A stretch of DNA of 16,007 nucleotides from Nitriliruptoraceae bacterium (lineage in GTDB: Bacteria; Actinomycetota; Nitriliruptoria; Nitriliruptorales; Nitriliruptoraceae): NCBI GenBank assembly GCA_007118045.1, contig SKTG01000281.1, positions 1 through 16,007 of the forward strand, given 5' to 3'. The position numbers and the translations under genes were made by a program. Under the pieces are notes generated by a model. That model was not told the DNA's origin and ran no database searches. It was given only the letters and a program-made list of their open reading frames with translations. The first letter of the stretch is position 1, and every line of letters starts with the position of its first letter. This document shows positions 7,155 through 13,876 of this stretch, piece after piece.

Positions 7155-7242
7155 GGAGGGTTGGCCGAGCGGACGAAGGCAACGGTCTTGAAAACCGTCG
7201 GGCGCCTCGCGCGTCCCGTGGGTTCGAATCCCACACCCTCCG
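7155..7242 (+). tRNA. tRNA-Ser (anticodon TGA)
   Basis: An 88-nt class II tRNA. The acceptor stem GGAGGGT (7155-7161) pairs with ACCCTCC (7235-7241), followed by discriminator G. The anticodon stem ACGGT/ACCGT encloses loop CTTGAAA with anticodon TGA at 7189-7191. A long variable arm and a T-loop GGTTCGAATCC are present. CCA is not encoded. It reads UCA and wobble UCN codons. Confidence 0.96.
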
Positions 7243-7325
7243 CTCCCGGCCGGGGTCCAGAGACCCCGGCCGAGCCGCGCTCGTCCTCGGCCCGCATCCA
7301 GCCGGCGCTGGTCGGCGGGGCCACG

Positions 7326-8876
7326 GTGGTCGCGCTGCCCGCGGTGATGAGCGGACCGGCCCCGACTTGGGTCGTGACCGTGCTCTGCGCGTTGCTCGCC
7401 ACCTCGATCGTCCTGGGGGTCGTGCACCACCGGGTCGGTTTCGCGCCGGCCACCCGCCGCCGGCTGCCGTTGCTGTTGACCCTGACCGCGCTGGCGATAC
7501 TGCTGCTGGTGCTGTGGGCCGACGGCGGCTCGCAGCCCGAGGCCTACGTGCTACTGATGGCCTCGTTCGTCACCGCCGTGGCGGCCACTCCCAGCGCACC
7601 CTGGCGGTGGACGTTCCAGGGGACGGCGATCGCCGGCATCGTGCTCGCTGTCCACGCGGCTGGTGAACAGGTCGGTGGCACGATGCTGCTGGCGGCCCTG
7701 CTGCTCGCCGTGGCGGCGGTGGCCGAGGTGTTCTTCCGCGAGCTCTCCCGAGCCCGGCTCGCCGCCGCCGAGCAGCGCCGCGCGGCCGAACGACGGGCAG
7801 AGCTGCTGCAGACCGTCCGCGAGCTGCCGGGCAGCAGCGTGGCGGACGCCTCGCGCGCGGTCACCCGGACCCTGCGCGCCCTCGCGTTCGATGCGGCTGG
7901 GGTCGCGGAGATCAACCGGCAGGTGTTGGTGGCTGTCCACCTCGACAACCTGACCGCGACCGGCGCCCCGGTCGCTCGTGGTAGGGGGGTCAGCTGGCAG
8001 GCGATCGAGCAGGACCGGACGATCGTGCTCTCCGACTACCGCACGGCGGAGCATCGGTTGCCGGAGCGGGACCAGCTCGGGGCCGTGGTGGTGACCCCGA
8101 TCCGCCTGGACGGCGAGCCCCGCGGCACCCTGATGTGTGCTCGCTTCGAACCGGGCGAGCCGAGCCCCGCTGAGATCGAGATCGCCGAGGTCCTCGCCGC
8201 ACATCTCGGTGGCGTCGTCGCCGCGGAACGGCGTCTCGACCGCCAACGCGAGCTGTTGGACCGGGCGGCCGAGCTCGACCGAATGCGGGCCGGGCTGGTG
8301 TCGGCCGTCACCTCCGAGATCCGGGATCCGTTGGCGATCGTGCGGGGTATCGCGGCCATCCTGGGCAACCACGGTGACGACGTCGGTGCTGACCAACGAC
8401 GCGTCTTCCTCGAGCGGCTCCAGTCGCAGTCACAGGATCTGCGGCGGGTCGTCGACGCGATCCTGGCGTTCTCGCACCTGCAGGCACGGCGTCGTGAGCC
8501 GCAGGTACGGGTCGTGCCGTTCTCGCAGGTCGTGGGATCGTTGCCGCTCGGTCGGGGGGTCGAGCTGGAGACCTCCACGGCCGACGGACGAGCGCACGTC
8601 TGCGTCGACCTGGAGCTGTTGCGACTCGGCTTCGAGCTGCTCCTGGAGCCGCGGGAGGACGCCGACGGGCGGGTCAGACCCGTCCACCTGTGCCTCACCT
8701 CCGACGTGGACGGCGACGTCGTGGAGCTGATCCGGCGACCGGGCGGGAACCCAGAGGTGTCCGCCCTGACCATCTCGTTGGCCAGCCAGCTGCTGATGTC
8801 TGCCGGTGCCACAGTGGTCATCGACGACGGGTTGTCGATCCGACTCCCGCTGGCCCAGCCCGCGGGTGTGATGTGA
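7326..8876 (+). CDS. degenerate membrane histidine-kinase-like protein (pseudokinase)
   Basis: From GTG at 7326 the protein has 516 residues: five membrane segments in the first ~140, a helical linker, a GAF-like domain (about 170-300), a HisKA-like dimerisation helix pair and a C-terminal remnant of the HATPase fold. In the HisKA H-box the usual SHELRTPL reads TSEIRDPL, so Ser330 replaces the phosphoacceptor His. The N-box position reads FELLLE without Asn, and no DxGxG or GxGLGL box exists; only the last helix and strand (LTISLASQLLMSAG to LSIRLPL) survive. It therefore should neither bind ATP normally nor carry phosphate. The start is uncertain: no ATG/GTG/TTG lies in frame between the tRNA end and 7326, a sixth membrane segment would need a start inside the tRNA gene (for example GTG 7218), and ATG 7347 is an alternative. 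The stop overlaps the next gene (GTGA), implying translational coupling and joint function. Confidence 0.8.
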   Translation: MVALPAVMSGPAPTWVVTVLCALLATSIVLGVVHHRVGFAPATRRRLPLLLTLTALAILLLVLWADGGSQPEAYVLLMASFVTAVAATPSAPWRWTFQGTAIAGIVLAVHAAGEQVGGTMLLAALLLAVAAVAEVFFRELSRARLAAAEQRRAAERRAELLQTVRELPGSSVADASRAVTRTLRALAFDAAGVAEINRQVLVAVHLDNLTATGAPVARGRGVSWQAIEQDRTIVLSDYRTAEHRLPERDQLGAVVVTPIRLDGEPRGTLMCARFEPGEPSPAEIEIAEVLAAHLGGVVAAERRLDRQRELLDRAAELDRMRAGLVSAVTSEIRDPLAIVRGIAAILGNHGDDVGADQRRVFLERLQSQSQDLRRVVDAILAFSHLQARRREPQVRVVPFSQVVGSLPLGRGVELETSTADGRAHVCVDLELLRLGFELLLEPREDADGRVRPVHLCLTSDVDGDVVELIRRPGGNPEVSALTISLASQLLMSAGATVVIDDGLSIRLPLAQPAGVM

Positions 8877-10765
8877 GCGGCCAGGCTGTGGGGGCGGCAG
8901 CGGACCCGTCGGGCGCCACGACCCTCGGTCCGTCCGAAGCGGCCCGGAACGACGAACAGCGGCGCTTCGACGTGCAGCGGACGGGCGCCGACGGTGATCG
9001 GCTAGCCGCCGAGCTGCTGACGCGTCCCACGGTCCGGGCGGCGCTGCTGCTCCCGGTGCTCGTGGTCGTCGGCTACGCCGTGAGCAACGGTCGGATCGTC
9101 GACCGGGGTCTCTTCGTCAGCCTCTCGGTGCTCATCGGGGTGATCTCGCTCGTCGCGAGCGTGCGTCCCTGGGACCTCGTTCCCATCGACCCGGCCCGGG
9201 CTCGGCGGTGGGAGGTGGCCTGGTACGTGGTGTCGGTCGTGATCGGCGTGACCGCGGTCGCTCCCTACCTGGTCGTCGCGCTCGACGTCGAGGTGGAGAT
9301 CTTCGCCGGCATCTTCGCTCTGGCGTTGATCATCGGCGTGTTCGTCTTCCCGCGTCGGTTGCGGCCCTGGCTGCTCGGTTGGGTGGTGATCGTCTGGCTC
9401 GCGATCGTGTGGTGGGACGGCCTGCGGGATCCGGCCATCCTCGCCCTGAACCTCGGTGGGGCGCTCCTGGTCATCGCCGCCACCGGTCGCAGCTCGCGTA
9501 TCCTCTCGCGTTCGCTCGCGACGGAGGCCGCGGCCCACGAGGCCGCCGAGCAGCGGGCGCGCTTGCTCGCATCGTTGCTGCGCACGAACACCCTGGATCC
9601 CGACGAGGTGCTTCGGGCGACCGCGGACGGCTTCCTCGACGTCGGCTTCGACGGAGCCGTCATCCGCACGGTGGAGCACGAGCGCGCGGTGGCCCGTCTG
9701 GTGGAGGGTGCCGCCCGGTTCCGGTTGACGCTCGACGGCGAGGTCGGTCTCGATCAGGGTGAGATCCGCACGGTCGTCGAGACGGGCCGGCCGAGCTGGT
9801 TGCGCGACGTTCGCCACGATCAGGCAAGGGTCGGCGAGCTGCCGGCACGCGAACTGCTGACGCTCCCGCTGATGGACGGGGACACGGTCCATGCGGTCGT
9901 GGAGGCGCTCACCGTCGAGCGCGTGATCAGCGATCCCATGGCCGAGCTGGCGAGGTTGTTGGCGAGCCAGGCCGGTGCCGCACTGGTGCGCGCCCGCGCG
10001 TACCGCGCCGACGCCCTCGCCGTGGCGCAGCTCCAGCACCTCGAGGTCCGCACGCAGGACTTCGTCTCGACCGTGTCCCACGAGCTCCGGACCCCGCTGA
10101 CGGTGGTGCAGGGGCTCGGTCAGACGCTGCTGACGCGGTGGGACGACATCGCGCCGGAGCAGCGCCAGGACCTGCTCGACCGCATCGGATCGAACACCGA
10201 CCGGCTGTCGACGATGGTCAACTCCCTGCTGGACACCTCGGCCCTGGAGTCCGGCCAGCTGCAGCCGCAACCGTCGCCCGTGCGGTTACGGGAGGCCGTG
10301 GAGCAGCTGCTGCACCGCTCGGTCGTGCTCGCCGACGAGCGGTCGGTGGACGTGCTGATCGACGACGACCTCACGATCGAGGTCGATCGCGGCCTGTTCG
10401 AGCACGTGCTCGAGAACCTGCTGATGAACACCGTCGTCCACACACCATCGGGCACGCAGGTCACGATCCGCGGTCGACGCCAGCACGCCCGGGCGATCGT
10501 GACGGTCAGCGACGACGGGCCCGGCATCGCCGCCACCGACCTGCCCTACGTCCTGGAGCGCTTCTTCCGGGGCGGTGAACCCAGTCAACGTTCCTCAGGT
10601 GGCCTGGGCCTGGGGCTGGCGCTGGCGCGGGAGGTGGTCGAGGCCCACGGCGGTCACTTGGGGGTGGTCAGCCGCGTGGGGGAGGGCACGACCTTCTCCT
10701 TCGACGTGCCGCTCGCCGGTCCGTCCACCGGAGCCGCCTCGTCGTCGGATCCGGGCTCGCGCTGA
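8873..10765 (+). CDS. membrane GAF-domain sensor histidine kinase
   Basis: A 630-residue sensor kinase. After a polar N-terminus of about 45 residues come about six membrane segments (about 55-225), a short helix, a GAF-like domain (about 235-370), the HisKA domain with phosphoacceptor His403 in SHELRTPL, and an intact HATPase domain: N-box with Asn515 and Asn519, G1 box DDGPGI (547-552), F-box ERFFRG and G2 box GGLGLGLAL (576-584). All catalytic elements are present. The GTG start overlaps the stop of the pseudokinase gene by 4 bp (GTGA), and the two proteins share the same membrane-GAF-HisKA-HATPase plan, so they look like a diverged tandem duplication. No response regulator is adjacent, so the phosphorylation target is unknown. 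Its last 112 bp overlap the oppositely oriented YihY-family gene. The ligand is not predictable. Confidence 0.93.
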   Translation: MSGQAVGAAADPSGATTLGPSEAARNDEQRRFDVQRTGADGDRLAAELLTRPTVRAALLLPVLVVVGYAVSNGRIVDRGLFVSLSVLIGVISLVASVRPWDLVPIDPARARRWEVAWYVVSVVIGVTAVAPYLVVALDVEVEIFAGIFALALIIGVFVFPRRLRPWLLGWVVIVWLAIVWWDGLRDPAILALNLGGALLVIAATGRSSRILSRSLATEAAAHEAAEQRARLLASLLRTNTLDPDEVLRATADGFLDVGFDGAVIRTVEHERAVARLVEGAARFRLTLDGEVGLDQGEIRTVVETGRPSWLRDVRHDQARVGELPARELLTLPLMDGDTVHAVVEALTVERVISDPMAELARLLASQAGAALVRARAYRADALAVAQLQHLEVRTQDFVSTVSHELRTPLTVVQGLGQTLLTRWDDIAPEQRQDLLDRIGSNTDRLSTMVNSLLDTSALESGQLQPQPSPVRLREAVEQLLHRSVVLADERSVDVLIDDDLTIEVDRGLFEHVLENLLMNTVVHTPSGTQVTIRGRRQHARAIVTVSDDGPGIAATDLPYVLERFFRGGEPSQRSSGGLGLGLALAREVVEAHGGHLGVVSRVGEGTTFSFDVPLAGPSTGAASSSDPGSR

Positions 10766-11694
10766 TCGTCGGATATCTCGGCCTCCCGGCGGCGGTGTCG
10801 TGGGGAGGTTCGAGCGATCTTGGCGTTGAGCAGGCCGCCGAACAGCACGGCGAAGCCGGTCAACCACAACCACAGCAGGAGCACGATCGGGCCGGCGAGC
10901 GGACCGTAGGCGCTGTCCCCGTCGAGGATCCATGCGCCGTAGAGCCGCAGCGCGCCGCTGCCGAGGAGCCAGACCGACGTGGCGACCACGGCACCCGGGA
11001 TGTCGAAGCGCCAGTGGGAGCGTCCGGGAACGCCGAGGTGGTACAGCGCGGCGAGCGCGACGGTGGCCAGCAGCACGACCGTCGGCCAGTACCCGGCCCG
11101 CCACACATCGACCAGTTCGCCGAGATCGACGTCGACCATCTCCTGGACGACCTCGCCGAAGTTGGGCCCGGCGATCAGCAGGGGCGCGAGGATCGTCCCG
11201 ACCAGCAACGCACCGAGCGTGACGGCGAAACCGAGCAACCTGTCCTGCCAGCCCGCCCGCCTCTCGGCCCGGCCGTAGACGATCGCGATGGTGGTCAGGA
11301 CGGTCTTGACCGCGCGCGACGCGGTCCAGGCCGCGGCGAGGAAGCCGAAGGAGGCGACGCCGGCGCCGCCGCCCTCCAGCAGCCCTCGCAGGATGGGCTC
11401 GACGGCCTGATCGATCGTCGGTTGGGTCAGGGCCAGCCGGGCCACCTCGGTGGTCCGAGCGACGATCTGCTCGTCCCAGCCGGGACCGATCACGCCCTCG
11501 GCCACCAGGCTGGCGACGGCCAGGCCACTGACGAGAAGCGCCGGCAGGGAGAGGAGGACCCAGAAGGCGATCTCCGCGGCCAGCCCCGGCAGACGATCGT
11601 CGATGACGCCGCGCCCCGTGCGGATCGCGACGCTGACCGGTCGACGCAACGCCGGTGGCGTGGCGCGCAGGGCCCGGTACGTGGACGACGTCAC
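10654..11694 (-). CDS. YihY/BrkB family inner-membrane protein
   Basis: A 346-residue member of the YihY/virulence factor BrkB family, integral membrane proteins of unsettled function (an earlier link to RNase BN was withdrawn for the E. coli protein). The family pattern is visible: the N-terminal DDRLPGLAAEIAFWVLLSLPAL segment, a GVASFGFLAAAWTASRAV block, LLGFAVTLGALLVG, and the C-terminal GAVVATSVWLLGSGALRLY followed by YGPLAGPIVLLLWLWLTGF. About six membrane helices are expected, then an Arg-rich and acidic tail of about 50 residues. The GTG start at 11694 has no ribosome-binding site but has TACCCT 6 nt upstream, consistent with a leaderless transcript. The last ~36 codons are antisense to the end of the histidine kinase gene, so the C-terminal tail is probably family-specific and poorly conserved. 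Confidence 0.92.
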   Translation of the reverse strand: MTSSTYRALRATPPALRRPVSVAIRTGRGVIDDRLPGLAAEIAFWVLLSLPALLVSGLAVASLVAEGVIGPGWDEQIVARTTEVARLALTQPTIDQAVEPILRGLLEGGGAGVASFGFLAAAWTASRAVKTVLTTIAIVYGRAERRAGWQDRLLGFAVTLGALLVGTILAPLLIAGPNFGEVVQEMVDVDLGELVDVWRAGYWPTVVLLATVALAALYHLGVPGRSHWRFDIPGAVVATSVWLLGSGALRLYGAWILDGDSAYGPLAGPIVLLLWLWLTGFAVLFGGLLNAKIARTSPRHRRREAEISDDQREPGSDDEAAPVDGPASGTSKEKVVPSPTRLTTPK

Positions 11695-11700
11695 CGTGGC

Positions 11701-11706
11701 AGGGTA
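11701..11706 (-). promoter_or_regulatory. putative leaderless -10 element for the YihY-family gene (TACCCT)
   Basis: On the minus strand TACCCT ends 6 nt before the GTG at 11694. This is the same arrangement as TAGCCT before serS. No ribosome-binding site is present at this GTG, so a leaderless start is the simplest reading. Confidence 0.4.
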
Positions 11707-11734
11707 CGCGTCGCGAGGTCCCCGTGGTGGCTGC

Positions 11735-11740
11735 TACCTT
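11735..11740 (+). promoter_or_regulatory. putative -10 element for tRNA-Ser(GCU) / tRNA-Arg
   Basis: TACCTT fits TAnnnT and lies 41 nt before the tRNA-Ser(GCU) 5' end. The two tRNAs are only 18 nt apart and would be co-transcribed. No -35 is recognised, so support is weak. Confidence 0.25.
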
Positions 11741-11781
11741 CGACGCGCCGTGCGGCCGACAGGACCGCTGCGCGGGCGCCT

Positions 11782-11871
11782 GGAGGCTTCGCCTAGTCTG
11801 GTCTATGGCGCGGGATTGCTAATCCCGTTGGGTCTTCAAGGCCCTCGAGGGTTCAAATCCCTCAGCCTCCG
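11782..11871 (+). tRNA. tRNA-Ser (anticodon GCT)
   Basis: A 90-nt class II tRNA. Acceptor GGAGGCT (11782-11788) pairs with AGCCTCC (11864-11870), with discriminator G and no encoded CCA. The anticodon stem CGGGA/TCCCG encloses TTGCTAA with anticodon GCT at 11818-11820. A long variable arm and the T-loop GGTTCAAATCC are present. It reads AGC/AGU codons. Confidence 0.96.
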
Positions 11872-11889
11872 CGAACGACCGCATCACCT

Positions 11890-11964
11890 GCGCTGGTAGC
11901 TCAGTCCGGATAGAGCACCTGACTACGGATCAGGCGGCCGGGGGTTCGAATCCCTCCCAGCGCG
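11890..11964 (+). tRNA. tRNA-Arg (anticodon ACG)
   Basis: A 75-nt tRNA. Acceptor GCGCTGG (11890-11896) pairs with CCAGCGC (11957-11963), discriminator G, no encoded CCA. Anticodon stem CCTGA/TCAGG holds loop CTACGGA with anticodon ACG at 11925-11927 (A34 normally becomes inosine). The T-loop GGTTCGAATCC is canonical. Its 3' end faces the atypical stretch 11997-12345. Confidence 0.96.
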
Positions 11965-11968
11965 CAAA

Positions 11969-11996
11969 CGGCCCGCTACGACCCCGTAGCGGGCCG
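11969..11996 (+). terminator. terminator of the tRNA-Ser/tRNA-Arg unit
   Basis: A perfect 12-bp stem (11969-11980 with 11985-11996) with a 4-nt loop begins 5 nt after tRNA-Arg and is followed by aattctt, giving a modest U-rich tail. Confidence 0.85.
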
Positions 11997-12345
11997 AATT
12001 CTTGGGAATTGCCGTTCGCGTCGGCGGCACCCTCGGGCACTTCGAGCAAGAGTTCGTCGCCACTCTCAATCTCAACGGCCGTAGATGCGCTCAGTTCGCC
12101 TAGATTCGCGACAATTCGCTCAGTTCGCGTGAGGACACCTGACTATTGGGCATGCCCATCGATTTGGGCATGCGTTCGGCGCTCTGACGAACCCTTTCGT
12201 TGCTCATCGGCTCGTCGAAGGGCTCGATAGCGATGTCGTGACCGGTGGCCGCCCGGGACCCCCCGCTGCTCGTTGGCGACCCTGGCTGTAATCAGCACGC
12301 GTGCTCCGGAGCGCGGGTGTGTGCCTCAGCCGGCTGCGGGGATGG
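11997..12345. other. 349-bp gene-poor, lower-GC stretch after tRNA-Arg
   Basis: Between the tRNA terminator and the lacI-type gene no recognisable gene is present. The first ~200 bp are visibly less GC-rich than the flanks. On the minus strand a 35-codon ORF (12207 to 12100, beginning MSNERVRQSAERM) and, in another frame, an open stretch (ANLGELSASTAVEIES and onward, running into the tRNA region) look more protein-like than chance but match no family I know; they may be remnants of one frameshifted gene. Phased TTCGC repeats and the palindrome TGGGCATGCCCA (12147-12158), repeated in part at 12165-12173, also lie here. No integrase or duplicated tRNA 3' end was found. Confidence 0.45.
12088..12128. 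repeat. helically phased TTCGC repeats
   Basis: TTCGC occurs at 12095, 12105, 12115 and 12124, spacings of 10, 10 and 9 bp, about one helical turn each. A longer 12-bp direct repeat, CGCTCAGTTCGC, sits at 12088-12099 and 12117-12128. Such spacing places all copies on one face of the DNA, as in iterons, arm-type recombinase sites or cooperative operator arrays. Which protein, if any, binds is unknown. Confidence 0.5.
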
Positions 12346-13419
12346 CTACCGACCCTTGGAGCCGCCGATCTTGGTCGACGGCGCCGGCCCGAGGGTCTGT
12401 CGCTCGACGAGTTCGTGGGGGACGGTCACGTCCTCGGTGTCACGGTCGGCCTCGCGCAAGAGCCTCAGTGCGTGGCGACCCTTGTCGGCGGTGGGCTGCC
12501 GGACGGTCGTGAGCTGGGCGACGCGGGCGGCGGGGATGTCGTCGTAGCCGGTGATGGAGACGTCTTGGGGGACCGACAGGCCGAGCTCCCGTGCGGTATC
12601 GAGTGCCTCCAGTGCGACCTGGTCGGCGAGGCACACGATCGCGGTCGGTGGCCGTGGCGAGGTCAGCGCGGACTTCACGATGTCTCGGGCGGTCTCGGGC
12701 TGGGTGAGGCTCGCGTCACGCAGGACGAGTTGGTCCCGTGGTACGCCCGCCGCAGCAGCGGCCGCCAGCAGTCCGCGGGCCCGTTCGCGGGCGACCCGGT
12801 AGGTGCCCTGCTCGACGTCGGCGTCGGTGATCTCCGCCTGGTCGGTGCTGGCGAGCGCGAAGGTCAGGACGAGTACGTCGCGGTGGCCGAGGGCGAACAC
12901 CCGCTGGCCCAGCTGCAGGCCGGCGAGTCGGTCATCAGCGGCGACGAACGGCACGCCGTCGAGTTGCGGGCTGTCGACGGTGACGAGCGGCAGCCCGCGG
13001 CCCCGAACGACCTCCAGCGCCGGGTGGCCGTCAGGGAGGGATGAGGCGATGAACCCGTCGACGGCGGCGTTGCGGACCGCGCGGCACTCGGTGTCTCCAG
13101 GCGGCAGCGGCAACAGCAGCAACCCGGTGTCGGCATCGCCGATCACGTCGGCCACACCACCGAGGAACGCGCCGGGGTACGGGTCCCGCAACGCCTGACC
13201 CAGCGTGTGCGTCACCAGGATCCCGATCACGCCGGCACGTCCGGACCGCAGGCTGCGAGCCAGCGGGTCGGGTCCGCCGTAGCCGAGCTCGTTGGCCACC
13301 GCGCGGATCCGATCGCGAAGATCCTCCGACAGCTGGTCCGGACGCGAGAAGGCGTTGGACACCGTCGTGCGCGACACACCGACCCGGTCGGCGATCGTCT
13401 GCAATGTCACCTTGCCCAC
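12346..13419 (-). CDS. LacI-family transcriptional repressor
   Basis: A 357-residue regulator of normal length. The N-terminal helix-turn-helix (VTLQTIADRVGVSRTTVSNAF, residues 4-24) and hinge helix region (LSEDLRDRIRAVANELGY) are canonical. The periplasmic-binding-protein-like core starts at about residue 62 and ends with PTAIVCLADQVALEALDTA, the SITGYDDIPAARVAQLTTVRQP segment and ERQTLGPAPS. The GTG start at 13419 has GAGGAGG 5 nt upstream. It is divergent from a small ORF and two dehydrogenase genes, and the intergenic DNA carries three CTTGATCGAT sites with a central CG, as expected for LacI-family operators. It probably represses itself and the divergent genes until a small-molecule ligand binds. 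The ligand cannot be read from the sequence; a sugar or an alcohol substrate of the dehydrogenases is a reasonable guess. Confidence 0.95.
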   Translation of the reverse strand: MGKVTLQTIADRVGVSRTTVSNAFSRPDQLSEDLRDRIRAVANELGYGGPDPLARSLRSGRAGVIGILVTHTLGQALRDPYPGAFLGGVADVIGDADTGLLLLPLPPGDTECRAVRNAAVDGFIASSLPDGHPALEVVRGRGLPLVTVDSPQLDGVPFVAADDRLAGLQLGQRVFALGHRDVLVLTFALASTDQAEITDADVEQGTYRVARERARGLLAAAAAAGVPRDQLVLRDASLTQPETARDIVKSALTSPRPPTAIVCLADQVALEALDTARELGLSVPQDVSITGYDDIPAARVAQLTTVRQPTADKGRHALRLLREADRDTEDVTVPHELVERQTLGPAPSTKIGGSKGR

Positions 13420-13454
13420 ACCGGCCTCCTCACCGCAGCTCGCAGACTAGCACC

Positions 13455-13510
13455 TCTTGATCGATCAAGACTTGATCGATACAGTAGCGGCAGTACTTGA
13501 TCGATACAGC
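13455..13510. promoter_or_regulatory. triple operator for the LacI-family repressor
   Basis: TCTTGATCGATCAAGA (13455-13470) is a perfect 16-bp palindrome. Two more copies of the left half, each extended to CTTGATCGATACAG, lie at 13471-13484 and 13496-13509. Starts of the shared CTTGATCGAT are 15 and 25 bp apart. The array occupies the 112-bp divergent promoter region, 22 nt before the ATG of the small ORF and 36 nt before the repressor start. Symmetry and central CG fit LacI-family binding; assignment to the adjacent repressor is inferred. Confidence 0.75.
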
Positions 13511-13531
13511 AACCTGTGAACCGGAGCTCTC

Positions 13532-13771
13532 ATGATTCTGTCCGACCCATCCGCCCTGCTCGCCACCCTCGCCAACGACCGCACCGATCTTGCGTGGTCG
13601 GCACTGCCCGACGCCCCGATCGTCGACGACAGCCGTGCGACCGAGTCACGACTCACGGCTGCACACCGCGCCGTGCGCCACGTGCGCCGCGGCCGGAGCA
13701 CGTCGGCGGCCGGTGCACGCCCCCAGTTGGTGACTGCCACCACGACCACGGGACGTGGCCTGCCCTACTGA
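13532..13771 (+). CDS. small hypothetical protein, 79 residues
   Basis: An ATG with GGAG 6 nt upstream opens an 79-codon frame immediately after the operator array. Third positions are mostly G or C, as in the neighbouring real genes. The first half (MILSDPSALLATLANDRTDL and on) looks like a compact helical segment; the second half is Arg/Ala/Thr-rich with low complexity. No signal peptide, membrane segment or known domain is seen. SDR 1 starts 105 bp downstream, so it could be the first gene of the repressor-controlled unit or merely a leader peptide. It could also be a chance ORF in high-GC DNA. Confidence 0.45.
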   Translation: MILSDPSALLATLANDRTDLAWSALPDAPIVDDSRATESRLTAAHRAVRHVRRGRSTSAAGARPQLVTATTTTGRGLPY

Positions 13772-13876
13772 GCAGTCACGTCACCCGACGTGTGGACCTG
13801 ACCCCCTGGGACAGGCCCACGGAGCTGTTCACCGAGCACCCCGCTGCGAGCGGTCCACGACCTAGGAGACATCAGC

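Noticed and set aside
5585..7453. Long minus-strand ORF opposite serS and tRNA-Ser
   Set aside because: Antisense shadow of serS, with Arg/Gly/Val-rich translation and no domain; it also crosses a tRNA gene.
9002..10270. 422-codon minus-strand ORF opposite the histidine kinase
   Set aside because: His/Arg/Asp-rich antisense shadow; the plus strand encodes clear kinase motifs.
10795..11796. 333-codon plus-strand ORF opposite the YihY-family gene
   Set aside because: Gln/Asp/Arg-rich antisense shadow of a membrane protein, with no domain pattern.
12270..12340. Small palindromes (CACGCGTG, GCTCCGGAGC, CAGCCGGCTG) after the lacI-type gene as terminators
   Set aside because: They lack loops and do not form a single stable stem; expected by chance in GC-rich DNA.
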